From assembly GCA_947479085.1 (NCBI GenBank), contig CANJYB010000003.1:62001-126000 (forward strand): a DNA stretch of 64,000 bases, read 5' to 3'. The position numbers were made by a program, and so were the translations under genes. Shown one piece after another: positions 18,415 to 27,845 of the stretch (positions are counted from its first letter, which is position 1; every line of letters begins with the position of its first letter). This stretch comes from Bacteroidota bacterium. Its GTDB lineage: Bacteria; Bacteroidota; Bacteroidia; 2-12-FULL-35-15. Below the pieces are notes generated by a model. That model saw only the letters and a program-made list of their open reading frames with translations, did not search any database and was not told the origin of the DNA.

Positions 18415-19206
18415 TTAAAATCCTTCGAACACCCCCAGACCAAAGAGAGCAAAGTCGTACTTTACGGGGTCGGAAGCGGAGTAGCGTTTGAGATTATCAG
18501 TAAGTTCGGTAACTGCTTTCCAATCGTTTTGCGTGCGCTTAAGCAGGCCTAGTTTTCTGGCTACATTACCTGAATGCACATCCAGCGGACACATTAAATG
18601 AGAGGCATTGAAATTTTTATTATTCCATAAACCAAAATCCACCCCGCGTTTGTCGTTTCTTACCATCCAACGCAGGTACATGCAAAGTCGTTTTGCTGAA
18701 GAGTTTTCGGAAGGATTAGAAACATGTTTCCCTGTGCGGGAAGGATGAGGAATAGAGAAAAAGATTTCACGGAATTGAGTAATTGCAATAATGCATTGGT
18801 TGTTTTTATCATCATTGGCTGGTAAAACAGGGGTGAAGACTTTTTGCAGGCCGCCATGATGTTGATATATATTCTGTAATGATTTTATGAAAAACATGGC
18901 ATCTACGTTATTAAAAGTGCGATGAACAAAATTATCGAAACGTTTTAATTCCTTAGCTTTTGCATGAAGAACAAACTCATGTGGACTGTTGTCCATCAGT
19001 TTCATTAGCTTCTTTGCATTGTTGATAATGGTAACACGTTGTCCCCAGGCAATGGTTGCGGTAATGAAACCTGCTATTTCAATGTCTTCTTTTTTATCAA
19101 ATTGGTGAGGAATGGATACTGGGTCCGAGTGAATAAAATCAATCCGGTTGTATTGCTCGTATTTTTCTTCCAGAAAATCTTTTAAGTCAGTTTTGGTTAA
19201 TTGCAT
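18415..19206 (-). CDS. TIGR02757 family protein (DUF2400)
   Basis: The 263-residue protein matches the TIGR02757 family over its full length: N-terminal LEEKYEQYNRIDFIHSDPVSIPHQF, DIEIAGFITATIAWGQRVTIINNAKKL, and C-terminal RKLGLLKRTQNDWKAVTELTDNLK and SDPVKYDFALFGLGV. The family is widespread in Bacteroidota and spirochaetes. The ending resembles the helix-hairpin-helix fold of DNA glycosylases (CPLDVHSGNVARKLGLL), so a nucleic-acid role is possible but unproven. It stands alone. Confidence 0.9.
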   Translation of the reverse strand: MQLTKTDLKDFLEEKYEQYNRIDFIHSDPVSIPHQFDKKEDIEIAGFITATIAWGQRVTIINNAKKLMKLMDNSPHEFVLHAKAKELKRFDNFVHRTFNNVDAMFFIKSLQNIYQHHGGLQKVFTPVLPANDDKNNQCIIAITQFREIFFSIPHPSRTGKHVSNPSENSSAKRLCMYLRWMVRNDKRGVDFGLWNNKNFNASHLMCPLDVHSGNVARKLGLLKRTQNDWKAVTELTDNLKRYSASDPVKYDFALFGLGVFEGF

Positions 19207-19364
19207 TTAAAGCAGGTAATCGTTTTATTAAAGAATAAAGGTAGTAATAAAAGTAATGTGTTGCTGACGATTTCAAATTCTGACAAAAATCATTGTCTGA
19301 TTCATTATTTTGTGATTAACTTTACATAAAATAAATTCATATTAATTTCTTAAAAACAATAACC

Positions 19365-19694
19365 ATGGAAAAGAACTTAAACGAAAAAATTAACGACAAA
19401 TTGGACGATTGGATGAGCAAGTTAAATCATTTTCAAATGCAGTTTTCATTAGGGAAAATGGAGGCAAAAGAAGAATTTGAAAAGCAGAAAAAAAACATTC
19501 ATAACCATTTGAATGAATTGGAGGAAACGGTAGATAAATTAAAAACTACTGCAAAGGAAAAAGCGGAGAAAATAAAAGATGCTGTTGGGAATTATAAAAA
19601 TGAGCTAAAAAAAACGGAAGCGGCAAATGAGGAAGTGATAAATAAACACAAGGATGCCGTTAGTAAATTAATTCAGGATTTGAAAAAACTATAA
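19365..19694 (+). CDS. Small coiled-coil protein
   Basis: This 109-residue protein is almost all charged helix, rich in Lys and Glu with heptad spacing from about residue 35 to the end (HLNELEETVDKLKTTAKEKAEKIKDAV). It has no signal peptide or membrane segment and is probably cytoplasmic. Its stop is 2 bp before the rhodanese lipoprotein start, so the two are co-transcribed. I cannot assign a function. Confidence 0.75.
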   Translation: MEKNLNEKINDKLDDWMSKLNHFQMQFSLGKMEAKEEFEKQKKNIHNHLNELEETVDKLKTTAKEKAEKIKDAVGNYKNELKKTEAANEEVINKHKDAVSKLIQDLKKL

Positions 19695-19696
19695 CA

Positions 19697-20092
19697 ATGA
19701 AAATTGTTTTATTGGGAATGTTTTCTTTTTTGTTGGTTTCGTGTAGTGGATGGAAACATACTTCTACATTTGCCTATGAAGAGTTTTCTGCAAAAGATTA
19801 CGAACAGAAGCTAAAAGAGAATAAAGATTATATTATTGTAGATGTCAGAACTCCGGGCGAATATCGCAAAGGGCACATGGCTAATGCGATTAATATCTCT
19901 TACTTTGGGTCAGGTTTTAGCAAAGAGGCGGGTAAATTGCCAAAAGATAAGTTGATATTTATGTATTGTCAGACACAGCACAGGAGTCCGCTTGCTTCCA
20001 GAGTAATGAAAAAGGAGGGATTTACTCACATCATCGACCTGAAAGGAGGCTTTATGAAATGGGAACATCAAAATATGCCAATGGTTAATTAG
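19697..20092 (+). CDS. Rhodanese-like lipoprotein
   Basis: The protein has 131 residues with a lipoprotein signal (LGMFSFLLVSC, Cys 16). The rest is a single rhodanese domain: IIVDVRTPGEYRKGHMANAINI and the active-site loop MYCQTQHRS with catalytic Cys 91, then GFTHIIDLKGGFMKWE. It is probably a periplasmic sulfurtransferase or persulfide carrier. It follows the coiled-coil gene by 2 bp. Confidence 0.9.
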   Translation: MKIVLLGMFSFLLVSCSGWKHTSTFAYEEFSAKDYEQKLKENKDYIIVDVRTPGEYRKGHMANAINISYFGSGFSKEAGKLPKDKLIFMYCQTQHRSPLASRVMKKEGFTHIIDLKGGFMKWEHQNMPMVN

Positions 20093-20223
20093 TTTCCTGA
20101 TTATATTTTTTAAGATTAAAAGGGATTGTTTTTTTAATTACTTCAATACCAATATAAATAGGCATTCCCGAGCAGTTCTGTTATTATTTTATATATTTTT
20201 CGAGGTAACTCAATAATAAAGTG

Positions 20224-20231
20224 TACCTTTG
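20224..20231 (+). promoter_or_regulatory. -7 box (TACCTTTG) of the cold-shock gene
   Basis: An exact TAnnTTTG match 33 bp before the start codon implies a 5' leader of about 25 nt. That is too short for the long thermosensing leader of E. coli cspA. Confidence 0.6.
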
Positions 20232-20263
20232 CCGTAATTATTAATTAAATATTATATTATAAA

Positions 20264-20455
20264 ATGAAAAATGGAACTGTAAAGTTTTTTAATGAAACAA
20301 AAGGATTTGGATTCATTAAAGCCAACGACTCTGGCGAAGAATTCTTCGTACACGTGTCAGGATTGAAAGAAGAAATTCGTCAAAATGACGAAGTACTTTT
20401 TGAAGTTCAGGAAGGCAAAAAAGGTTTAAATGCTGTAAATGTAAGATTAGCATAA
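20264..20455 (+). CDS. Cold-shock domain protein (CspA family)
   Basis: The 63-residue single cold-shock domain has RNP1 KGFGFI (13-18) and RNP2 FFVHV (27-31), ending in GKKGLNAVNVRLA. It binds single-stranded RNA and DNA and acts as an RNA chaperone. It has its own promoter and terminator and is monocistronic. Confidence 0.96.
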   Translation: MKNGTVKFFNETKGFGFIKANDSGEEFFVHVSGLKEEIRQNDEVLFEVQEGKKGLNAVNVRLA

Positions 20456-20479
20456 TTATATTCAAAATGTAATTTACCT

Positions 20480-20509
20480 AAAAAGCCCCGCACTTTGCGG
20501 GGCTTTTTT
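20480..20509 (+). terminator. Terminator of the cold-shock gene
   Basis: A perfect 13-bp stem (AAAAAGCCCCGCA with complement) and a 3-nt loop, followed by T residues. It can also serve the convergent lytic transglycosylase gene that ends at 20532. Confidence 0.9.
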
Positions 20510-20531
20510 CGTTTAAAGAGGTATCTATTTA

Positions 20532-21611
20532 TTATTTAGGAGTAGTTTCAGGAATTACCGTATCGTGAGACATGGTAAAGTTAAAAAGAAGATTAATGGA
20601 ATCCATAGGCGATAATTTGTTACTTCCATAATAATTACCGTCAATATCATAAATATTAACCGATCCCTGTGGCAATTCGATTGTATATTTCTTTTTGCCC
20701 GGGTTCGTCAGCATATTGGCCCGCAACCAAGGATTATATAGTTTCAAAATCTTGTAGTTTATTTTAAAGTTAAGTGCAAATTCAGCCAGATTGTTGATGG
20801 TGCTGTCAATCATTAATTTTTTGGTTAAGATTAAAGGGAAAAGATCTTTTTTACGAAGTAAAAAACCATATACTTTTGGCCTTGAAATAATTTCCTTAAT
20901 AGCAAGTATGCGAAAAATATAACGGGAGGTTTCATCAGTCAATAATAAGTCGTAAAAACTTTTCACCTTTTGTTTGTCCATTTGGGTCTGCACCCCTGTC
21001 ATACCTAAATTATAAGAAGCAGCCACGAGTGTCCAGTTATTAAACTGGGCATAGGCTTCTTTAAAATATTTGCATGCAGCCTCAGTTGATTTCGCAACAT
21101 CATATCGTTCATCCACTTCATCAGAAATTTCGAGGCCATAACCTTTAGCTGTAGGTGCTATTAATTGCCAGAAACCGGCAGCACCTTGTGGAGAAACCAC
21201 ATTGGTAAGTTGGCTTTCGACAAGGGCAATGTATTTAAAATCTTCGGGGATATTGTTTCTTTTCAGAATAGGTTCAATAATAGGGAACCATCTGTTAGCA
21301 CGTTTTTCTAAGAGAAGAGTTTGTGAAGGCCAGTAGGTATTAATTAACAATTCCTTTTCCATTGCTTCTCTTACAGAAAAATCTGTAGTAGGAACTTTTT
21401 CTGTGGCAAAATCCAGATTTTGAGGAATGGGAACATCGTATACCTTATAATTAGAACGAAAAGCATCTTTATATGCTTTATCACCATCAGAGTTAGAGTA
21501 GCTGAACAGTTTTACTATACTGAATAAAAGAATCAACACGCCAAAGGCAATAAAATACTTTTTAGAAGTAACTAAAAAAGATTTGAGTTTAAGAATGATT
21601 TGGTTCGGCAT
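20532..21611 (-). CDS. Lytic transglycosylase (SLT/MltD-like)
   Basis: The 359-residue protein has an N-terminal membrane anchor (about residues 17-34). The SLT goose-lysozyme-like fold covers about residues 110-220: IALVESQLTNVVSPQGAAGFWQLI with the catalytic Glu in VES, then TEAACKYFKEAYAQFNNWTLVAASYNLG. A C-terminal LysM-like region follows (NLAEFALNFKINYKILKLYNP). It cleaves peptidoglycan glycan strands. Its start codon overlaps the wecA-like stop by 1 nt (TAATG), tying it to the polysaccharide cluster, where it may open the wall for the export machine. Confidence 0.88.
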   Translation of the reverse strand: MPNQIILKLKSFLVTSKKYFIAFGVLILLFSIVKLFSYSNSDGDKAYKDAFRSNYKVYDVPIPQNLDFATEKVPTTDFSVREAMEKELLINTYWPSQTLLLEKRANRWFPIIEPILKRNNIPEDFKYIALVESQLTNVVSPQGAAGFWQLIAPTAKGYGLEISDEVDERYDVAKSTEAACKYFKEAYAQFNNWTLVAASYNLGMTGVQTQMDKQKVKSFYDLLLTDETSRYIFRILAIKEIISRPKVYGFLLRKKDLFPLILTKKLMIDSTINNLAEFALNFKINYKILKLYNPWLRANMLTNPGKKKYTIELPQGSVNIYDIDGNYYGSNKLSPMDSINLLFNFTMSHDTVIPETTPK

Positions 21612-22681
21612 TAATGTTCGTTTTTACGACTTGGCGCGTATAAAAACCAGAACAAAGTTAAGAAGTAAATTGAGAATAAGATGATATGAAAAATGTTCCA
21701 GTTTTCGATGTACTTAATGATTAAGAAATTAAAGAACATAGAAACAAAACAAATACCAGCATATAACAATGCGATTTTACGTTCGTTTAACCCCATAAAA
21801 AAGAGACTATGAGTGGTATGATCTTTTCCTCCAATAAATGGAGATTTGCCCTTCATTAATCGGTTAATAACAACAGTGGCAGTATCAATAATAGGAATGG
21901 CAAATGTAAGAATGGTAACAAAGAACTGTTTTGTAGGAATCAAATGAGCATTTACATCAGGGGTGTTCCAGAAATAAATGATACCAATGGCTGCTAAGAA
22001 CAGACCTAAAAACTGGCTTCCGGTATCGCCCATAAACATTTTTGCAGGATGCCAGTTGAAATACAAAAAGCCTATTAATGAAGCCATCACTCCAATTAAA
22101 ATAATTATGTAAATATTTCTTCCGTCACTGTTCAAATATAAAATAAGGAGCGCACTCATTATAGTTGCCACGGAAACTACAGTTGAAATTGCATCCATAT
22201 TATCCAGCATATTGATGGAGTTCATTAAAGCAACCACCCAGAATAAAGTGAAACCATAATTAACAATAGGATCCGTAAAAATCGAAATAAAGGTTCCGGT
22301 TGAAATTAAAATCAAAGCACAGGCAATTTGCACTATCAACTTTAATAAGGGTTTTGTATTGTAAGCATCGTCAGATAGCCCAAGCAGGAATGCAAGTGTG
22401 CCAGCGCCAAGAATTCCCAACAATTTTTTATCGAACAATTCCTGATGTTGTTCAAAAAATATTGGATAGCTGGCTATTGAAAGCAAGAAAATAAGAAAAA
22501 AAGATATTCCTCCTAAGGATGGTTTTACCTGGGAATTCCAACGGATAAAATTTTCACTTTGATTTCTTGTTCCAAGATTGGAAGCAAACTTCAAAAACAA
22601 TCCATTTATTAGGAAAGACAGAATACAGGTACTGATAAAAAACGCTCCGTAAACTAAAAAGAGGTATAGGGAATCGTTCAT
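21611..22681 (-). CDS. WecA/MraY-type undecaprenyl-phosphate sugar-1-phosphate transferase
   Basis: The 356-residue polytopic protein has about 11 membrane segments. Conserved are the Mg-binding NMLDNMDAIS, NWHPAKMFMGDTGSQFLGL and DTATVVINR...GGKDHTTHSLF. It adds the first sugar phosphate of a lipid-linked polymer to undecaprenyl phosphate. The HIS loop and gene context (rfbC, wzc, wza, GT4) point to surface polysaccharide rather than peptidoglycan, because no mur gene is nearby. The sugar donated is not predictable with confidence. Confidence 0.9.
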   Translation of the reverse strand: MNDSLYLFLVYGAFFISTCILSFLINGLFLKFASNLGTRNQSENFIRWNSQVKPSLGGISFFLIFLLSIASYPIFFEQHQELFDKKLLGILGAGTLAFLLGLSDDAYNTKPLLKLIVQIACALILISTGTFISIFTDPIVNYGFTLFWVVALMNSINMLDNMDAISTVVSVATIMSALLILYLNSDGRNIYIIILIGVMASLIGFLYFNWHPAKMFMGDTGSQFLGLFLAAIGIIYFWNTPDVNAHLIPTKQFFVTILTFAIPIIDTATVVINRLMKGKSPFIGGKDHTTHSLFFMGLNERKIALLYAGICFVSMFFNFLIIKYIENWNIFHIILFSIYFLTLFWFLYAPSRKNEH

Positions 22682-22730
22682 AAATTAATAATGTGATTTG
22701 TATTCATTTTTGTTTTTCGGAAACATGTGT

Positions 22731-23273
22731 TTAAAAACAAGTTTCAAATTCATTAAATAGTTTTCCTGTTTTATCTTTTTCAGATAATTGCGGTGATTCA
22801 ATTCCCCAATTGATTCCAAGGGAAGTATCATTCCATAAAATACAATCTTCAGATTCTTTGTTAAAAAAATTAGTGCATTTATAAGAGAATATGGTATTGT
22901 CTCTCAATGTTAGAAAACCATGAGCAAAACCAGAGGGCACCCAAAACATGGTTTTGTTTTCTTCAGTTAATTCAATTGAAAAATGTTTACCATAGGTTGG
23001 CGAATTTTTTCGAATATCAACGGCAACATCAAGCACAGCGCCTTTTACAATGCGAACCAATTTCCCCTGATCGTAAGGTGGTTTCTGAAAATGAAGTCCT
23101 CTTAGAACACCGGTATGAGACAATGATTGGTTATCCTGAACAAAATGTTGGTCAATTCCGTTCTGATGAAAAAGACTTTCATTATAAGATTCATAAAAGT
23201 AACCGCGATTATCTTCAAATACTTTTGGCTGAATAATTAATAGCCCGTTAATTTCTGTTGTAATGACTTTCAT
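22731..23273 (-). CDS. rfbC: dTDP-4-dehydrorhamnose 3,5-epimerase
   Basis: This 180-residue cupin enzyme has VLRGLHFQKPPYDQGKLVRIVKGAVLDVAVDIR with the catalytic His in LRGLHF, and WVPSGFAHGFLTL. It converts dTDP-4-keto-6-deoxyglucose to dTDP-4-keto-L-rhamnose. The other rhamnose genes rfbA, rfbB and rfbD are not in this window, so they must lie elsewhere if the pathway is complete. It lies between the wecA-like gene and wzc. Confidence 0.95.
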   Translation of the reverse strand: MKVITTEINGLLIIQPKVFEDNRGYFYESYNESLFHQNGIDQHFVQDNQSLSHTGVLRGLHFQKPPYDQGKLVRIVKGAVLDVAVDIRKNSPTYGKHFSIELTEENKTMFWVPSGFAHGFLTLRDNTIFSYKCTNFFNKESEDCILWNDTSLGINWGIESPQLSEKDKTGKLFNEFETCF

Positions 23274-23292
23274 TAAACTCTTATAAATATTA

Positions 23293-25734
23293 TTACTTAT
23301 TAAAAAAGCTTTTTTTCTTTTTTATTTTGTCTTTGTCTTCGTCATAATAACCATAACCACTTCCATATCCGTAGCCATATCCGTAACCATAATTATAACC
23401 GTAGTTTTTTCTATCCACATCCACTCCGTTCAATAAAACGGATAATCTTGAAATATTAGCTTCGTTAAATAATCTGTCAACATTCTGAATAAAGTTTCTT
23501 TTTGAATAATCAGCACGGAAAATATAAATAGGATAATCAGCTTTTTGAATCATTGCAATACCGTCACTTACTAATCCGACAGGAGGATTATCAATAATGA
23601 TAACATCGTAAATTGTTTTTAGATGCTCAAGGATATCATCCATTTTTTTACTGATAATTAATTCAGAAGGGTTAGGAGGAACTGGTCCGGCAGTAATAAT
23701 GTGAAGATTTTCTAATGTGCTATGTTGTATCGCTTCATCAATGGTGTCTTTGCCAATTAATAAAGTACTCATTCCTCTTGAGTTTTCAACAGCGAAACCA
23801 ATATGTATTTTAGGCTTACGCATATCTAGATCGAGAATAACAACCTTTTTACCTGAAAATGCGATAATACCTGCAAGATTAATGGCAACAAAAGTTTTAC
23901 CTTCTCCTGAAATGGTGGAAGTTAATGCGATTATTTTAGGGCCAGGTTCGTTTGAAATAAATTGCAGGTTTGTTCTGATTGAACGAAAAGCTTCTGCAAT
24001 AAGCGATTTAGGGCTTTTGTCAACAAGCAATTGAGATACGGGAATATCCTGTTTACATCTGGGAACAATTCCAAGAATAGATATTGAGGCATGCGTATAC
24101 TTTGTTATTTCGTTTAATGAATTTATTTCATTATGAGCAAGGTACCTGATAAATATTAGAATTAAACTGGAAAGGGTTGCACCTAAGCTGAAAATAATAA
24201 AAGTTATTTTTCTGTTTGGGGAGACAGGACTAGTGGGAACATCAGCTTTTTCTAATGTTTGCGTTTGAGATACAAAACCAGCCTCGGAAATGGAATATTC
24301 AGTTTTCTTTTCCAATAATAAATTATAATATTTTTCATTAATTGAAAACAATCTTTGCAAACGACCATATTCTACTTCATTATCTGGTAATTTATGATAT
24401 TTGTTTTCGAATTCTTTAGATTTGTTTTTTAAATCTTCCTTTCTTGTTTTAATATTACTTTTTACAGATTTAATACTTTCTTTCAATAGCTTTTTTTGAA
24501 TATCAATTTGGTAGTCAATTGCTTTAATTGCTTGACTATTCGGGGTAACATCATAAAGCATTTCTTCTTTTTGTATAAGTAGTCTGTGCAAAGCATCAAC
24601 AGTTGAAGAAATATTACTTTCGGTTTGTGTGCCTGCTAACATAGCTATTAAACTATAAGTGTCTATACTTTTTGAATTAGTAATGTCATTTTCTATTTTA
24701 ATTAAAACGCTTTCTTCAAGTTCAAGCGAAGTTATTTGATCATCAAGAGAATTGAGGCGATTCTCATTGGATGAAATAACAGATTCATTTTGATTTACAT
24801 TATTATTTTTTCTAAAATCTTGTATTGAATTTTCGGACAGCTTTAACCTTTCGAAAACTAAACCTAATTGATTATCTATAAACTCGATAATGTTTTTTGA
24901 ACTTTTTGCCTTGCTTTCTACATCAAAACTTTCGTACTCATTTGTTATTGTTGTAACAATATCAGAAGTTTTTTGGGGGTTGAAATCTTTAAAAGCAACA
25001 AGGATGGTTTTAGCCTGTTCATTTAAAAGTTTTACTTCTAAAAAGGGGAAATAGGAATCTACAATTGAGTTTGTATCATTAATGGCAAAATAGAATGCAT
25101 TTTTTTTGACTAGAGTTTGCTTTGCCTCAATTTCACTAAAATTATTAATGTTTATTTTTAGCTCAATTTCAGGAAATTGGACCCACTTGCCTGTTTCATA
25201 ATCTTTGGAATAATTAATTCCATCAAAGTTGTAATTAATATTTCCATGATGTGTGTCAGTAAAATCAACATATATTTTTGTTCCAACAATTTTGGGATTT
25301 GTTATTTTTGTTTCGGCCGAGAAGGGGGAATTATTATATAACTCATTTACTTTAAAAGTACCTTCGGTAAAGTAACTGATTTCTAAGGGTAATTTTGATA
25401 GGACTCTTTTAAAAAACACTTTGGAACGCAGTAATTCAACACCTTCTGCCAAACCATTATCCGATTCGGTAAGAGATTCAACATTTAAAATTTGTTTAGC
25501 ATGATCGTTTGTTTGCATTTGAATTACACTGCTGGATTCAAATACTGGAGGAGTATAACGTAAATAGACATAAGCACTTCCTAATGCTATTCCGAAAAAA
25601 ATTACAATCCAGATTATACTTTTTCGGGCAATAAATAGAAACAACCCAAGTTCAAATTCACCACTGAAATTAGATAAGCGCTCTTTGTAACGCTCAAAAC
25701 TATCATTCGTATTTGAGATATTTTCTTTAAGCAT
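23293..25734 (-). CDS. Polysaccharide tyrosine autokinase (Wzc-like)
   Basis: The 813-residue inner-membrane protein has a Wzz chain-length domain (membrane segments near 33-53 and 505-525), a long periplasmic coiled coil (about 270-450), and a cytoplasmic BY-kinase domain with Walker A STISGEGKT (about 606-614), Walker A' VVILDLDMRKP and Walker B VIIIDNPPVG. The C-terminal tail is Tyr-rich (about 12 Tyr in alternating YGYGYG pattern), the usual autophosphorylation cluster. It ends in a Lys-rich stretch. It controls polymer length and export with the Wza-like protein encoded 15 bp upstream. Confidence 0.95.
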   Translation of the reverse strand: MLKENISNTNDSFERYKERLSNFSGEFELGLFLFIARKSIIWIVIFFGIALGSAYVYLRYTPPVFESSSVIQMQTNDHAKQILNVESLTESDNGLAEGVELLRSKVFFKRVLSKLPLEISYFTEGTFKVNELYNNSPFSAETKITNPKIVGTKIYVDFTDTHHGNINYNFDGINYSKDYETGKWVQFPEIELKININNFSEIEAKQTLVKKNAFYFAINDTNSIVDSYFPFLEVKLLNEQAKTILVAFKDFNPQKTSDIVTTITNEYESFDVESKAKSSKNIIEFIDNQLGLVFERLKLSENSIQDFRKNNNVNQNESVISSNENRLNSLDDQITSLELEESVLIKIENDITNSKSIDTYSLIAMLAGTQTESNISSTVDALHRLLIQKEEMLYDVTPNSQAIKAIDYQIDIQKKLLKESIKSVKSNIKTRKEDLKNKSKEFENKYHKLPDNEVEYGRLQRLFSINEKYYNLLLEKKTEYSISEAGFVSQTQTLEKADVPTSPVSPNRKITFIIFSLGATLSSLILIFIRYLAHNEINSLNEITKYTHASISILGIVPRCKQDIPVSQLLVDKSPKSLIAEAFRSIRTNLQFISNEPGPKIIALTSTISGEGKTFVAINLAGIIAFSGKKVVILDLDMRKPKIHIGFAVENSRGMSTLLIGKDTIDEAIQHSTLENLHIITAGPVPPNPSELIISKKMDDILEHLKTIYDVIIIDNPPVGLVSDGIAMIQKADYPIYIFRADYSKRNFIQNVDRLFNEANISRLSVLLNGVDVDRKNYGYNYGYGYGYGYGSGYGYYDEDKDKIKKKKSFFNK

Positions 25735-25749
25735 TAAAAGTAAAAAGGT

Positions 25750-26514
25750 TTATTTAGTAATTGCCTGGCTATAGGTGTATAAAAGGAAAGTGCTGACAAG
25801 TAAACTAACTATAGGAGCAACCTCTTGTAGTAGTTTAGAACTGTATTTTCTTCTTGGTTCTATATAGATGATATCGTTAGCCTGGAGTACAGTACTTCCG
25901 TCTTTTAAGCCATTTATGGTTGATAGGTCCATTTTGTAAACATATTGTTTACCTTCAAGATTACGAATCAGTTTTACCATTTTTGCTTTCCCATCGTCTG
26001 CAACTCCTCCTGCCAGGGCAATTGCTTCAATAAGGGTGGTATTGTTATTAACTAAAGGAATAACTTTAGCATCTCCTGCACTTCCAGGGAAAATAATTAC
26101 CCTTTTGTTGGTAATACTTAATTCAATAAATGGTTTAACATAAAACGAAGAATAACTCTCTTCCAAGGTAAGTTCGGCCTCGCGAATAGTCATATCTGAT
26201 AATTTTTTTCTACCTAATATTGGGAGTTTTACATTACCATCCGATTCAACAAGATAAGGCAGCTCCACATTAATGTGATAAGCAGCATTAGCACTATTTA
26301 AAGACGTAATATCTATAAGTTTAAATCCATCGTTGGAGTACATATTAAATTGCAAAACATCATTAGGAGATATTTTATAATCTAAAACTCTTGCAGAATC
26401 AGGGTTCTTGCTATACTGATAATCCTTGCCGGTTTTAAGCATAATACTGGGATTAAGCCAAGAACAGCTTGAAAAAAACAATGATAATAGTGCTAAATAA
26501 AGTAGTTTACGCAT
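25750..26514 (-). CDS. Polysaccharide export lipoprotein (Wza-like)
   Basis: The 254-residue lipoprotein (LFFSSC, Cys at 17) has a Poly_export domain (YKISPNDVLQFNMYSNDGF...DGNVKLPILGRKKLSDMTI), an SLBB domain (IIFPGSAGDAKVIPLVNNNTTLIEAIALAGGVADDGKA) and a C-terminal hydrophobic helix (VAPIVSLLVSTFLLYTYSQ) that forms the outer-membrane pore in Wza. It is shorter than E. coli Wza, as is common in Bacteroidota. It makes the outer-membrane exit for the polymer made by this cluster. Confidence 0.93.
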   Translation of the reverse strand: MRKLLYLALLSLFFSSCSWLNPSIMLKTGKDYQYSKNPDSARVLDYKISPNDVLQFNMYSNDGFKLIDITSLNSANAAYHINVELPYLVESDGNVKLPILGRKKLSDMTIREAELTLEESYSSFYVKPFIELSITNKRVIIFPGSAGDAKVIPLVNNNTTLIEAIALAGGVADDGKAKMVKLIRNLEGKQYVYKMDLSTINGLKDGSTVLQANDIIYIEPRRKYSSKLLQEVAPIVSLLVSTFLLYTYSQAITK

Positions 26515-26584
26515 AACTTTTTTGAAATTAACGTGCGAAGTTAAAAAAATATTCCGAAACGGGTTTAAAATTGTGCACCCACTA

Positions 26585-27769
26585 TTAATTCAACAGTGTT
26601 TTGTAGAGATTTTCAACGTCTTTAACGAGCCGTGTAAAGTGGTATTTTTCTTTTACATGCTTCCATCCTTTTTCTGACATTGCTATTCTAAAGCTTTGAT
26701 TCTCTAAGAGTTTTAATAATTGATTTGAAAACTCATTTATATTGTTGTTTTCACATAAGAGGGCAGTTTCGTTTGGAATAACAACGTTTTCAATGCCTCC
26801 GACATTGGTAGTTACAATTGGTTTGTTTGCTGCCTGAGCTTCAATCAAGCTTACAGGGGTACCTTCATTAAAGGAAGTAAGCGCTACAATATCACTCCCG
26901 GCAAGTACTACATCAATTTCCTTTATCCATGAAGTAAAAGTTAAAAGGCGCTTTTCTGAGTTTTTTGTTCCATCGATAAATGGAATGCCTAATTCTTTTG
27001 CCTTACTTTCTATTATATTTCTATCTTCTCCATCACCAACTATAAATGCACGAATTTTTTGAGAAGTGTTTTTAGATACATTCTTTAATCCTTCCAGAAA
27101 TAAGGTATGGTTTTTAACTGGCACCAATCTTCCTATTATTGAAATTGCAATTTCATTCTCATCAAGATTATATTTTGTTCTGAATGCTTTCCTTTTCTCT
27201 TGCTGATTTTCCTGAAACTTTGATAAATCAAATCCCAAAGGGATAATATGAACTTTCTTTGCTTCGCATATTTGATGCTGTTTCACAAGTTCTTCTTTTT
27301 GTATTTCGCTAATAGCAATAATTGCTGTAGATCTTTTTGCAAGATAGCGTTCGATGTTTTTGTAAAAAGTGGTGGTAAGCTTTCCGAAATAAGAATGAAA
27401 AACGTGTCCATGAAAGGTATGAACTATTACTTTTACTCCGCAACTATGTGCAGCTAATCTCCCCAAAGTTCCTGCTTTTGAGGCATGCGTATGAACAATG
27501 TCTGGTTTGTATTCTTTAATTATCTTCTTTATTTTTTTATAAGCGGCATAATCGTTCTTTAAATTTATTTCCCGTTTCATTTCTTCAATAATGATAGGCT
27601 TTAACCCCAAATCATTAACTATAAAATCTGAACTTTCTTCTGAATCATCTTTCGCTCCACCCACCAGCATTGTTTCAAATTCATCAGACATGTACTTACT
27701 TAAATAAGCAACATTATAAGTGGGCCCTCCTAAATTAAAACGATTAATTATTCTTAATACTTTTATCAT
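26585..27769 (-). CDS. Glycosyltransferase family 4
   Basis: The protein is a retaining GT-B enzyme of about 394 residues. The N-terminal Rossmann half starts IKVLRIINRFNLGGPTYNVAYL. The C-terminal half has SIIGRLVPVKNHTLFLEGL and the EX7E motif in LTSFNEGTPVSLIEAQAANKPIVTTNVGG. It adds one sugar to the polymer; donor and acceptor are unknown. The start at 27769 (MIKVLR) is used, since the first five residues of a longer form look like random upstream sequence. Confidence 0.9.
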   Translation of the reverse strand: MIKVLRIINRFNLGGPTYNVAYLSKYMSDEFETMLVGGAKDDSEESSDFIVNDLGLKPIIIEEMKREINLKNDYAAYKKIKKIIKEYKPDIVHTHASKAGTLGRLAAHSCGVKVIVHTFHGHVFHSYFGKLTTTFYKNIERYLAKRSTAIIAISEIQKEELVKQHQICEAKKVHIIPLGFDLSKFQENQQEKRKAFRTKYNLDENEIAISIIGRLVPVKNHTLFLEGLKNVSKNTSQKIRAFIVGDGEDRNIIESKAKELGIPFIDGTKNSEKRLLTFTSWIKEIDVVLAGSDIVALTSFNEGTPVSLIEAQAANKPIVTTNVGGIENVVIPNETALLCENNNINEFSNQLLKLLENQSFRIAMSEKGWKHVKEKYHFTRLVKDVENLYKTLLN

Positions 27770-27796
27770 ATTTATTTTATTCAATCTAATAAGCCT

Positions 27797-27845
27797 AGCA
27801 CCTATCGCCCCCTCTCTTTTGGAGATGGGATTAAGGTGTGAGGTG
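27797..27845. repeat. Dispersed repeat overlapping the asnB stop codon
   Basis: On the minus strand this reads AACACCTCACACCTTAATCC followed by CATCTCCAAAAGAGAGGGGG. A near copy lies at 36273-36312 (AACACCTCACCCCTTAATCC, then the CCTCTCC/GGAGAGG hairpin). The element contains a 7-9-bp stem. Here it supplies the last asnB codons (His-Leu-Thr-Pro) and the TAA. Confidence 0.75.

Noticed and set aside
20232-20263. Long cold-shock regulatory leader
   Set aside because: The promoter leaves only about 25 nt before the start codon.
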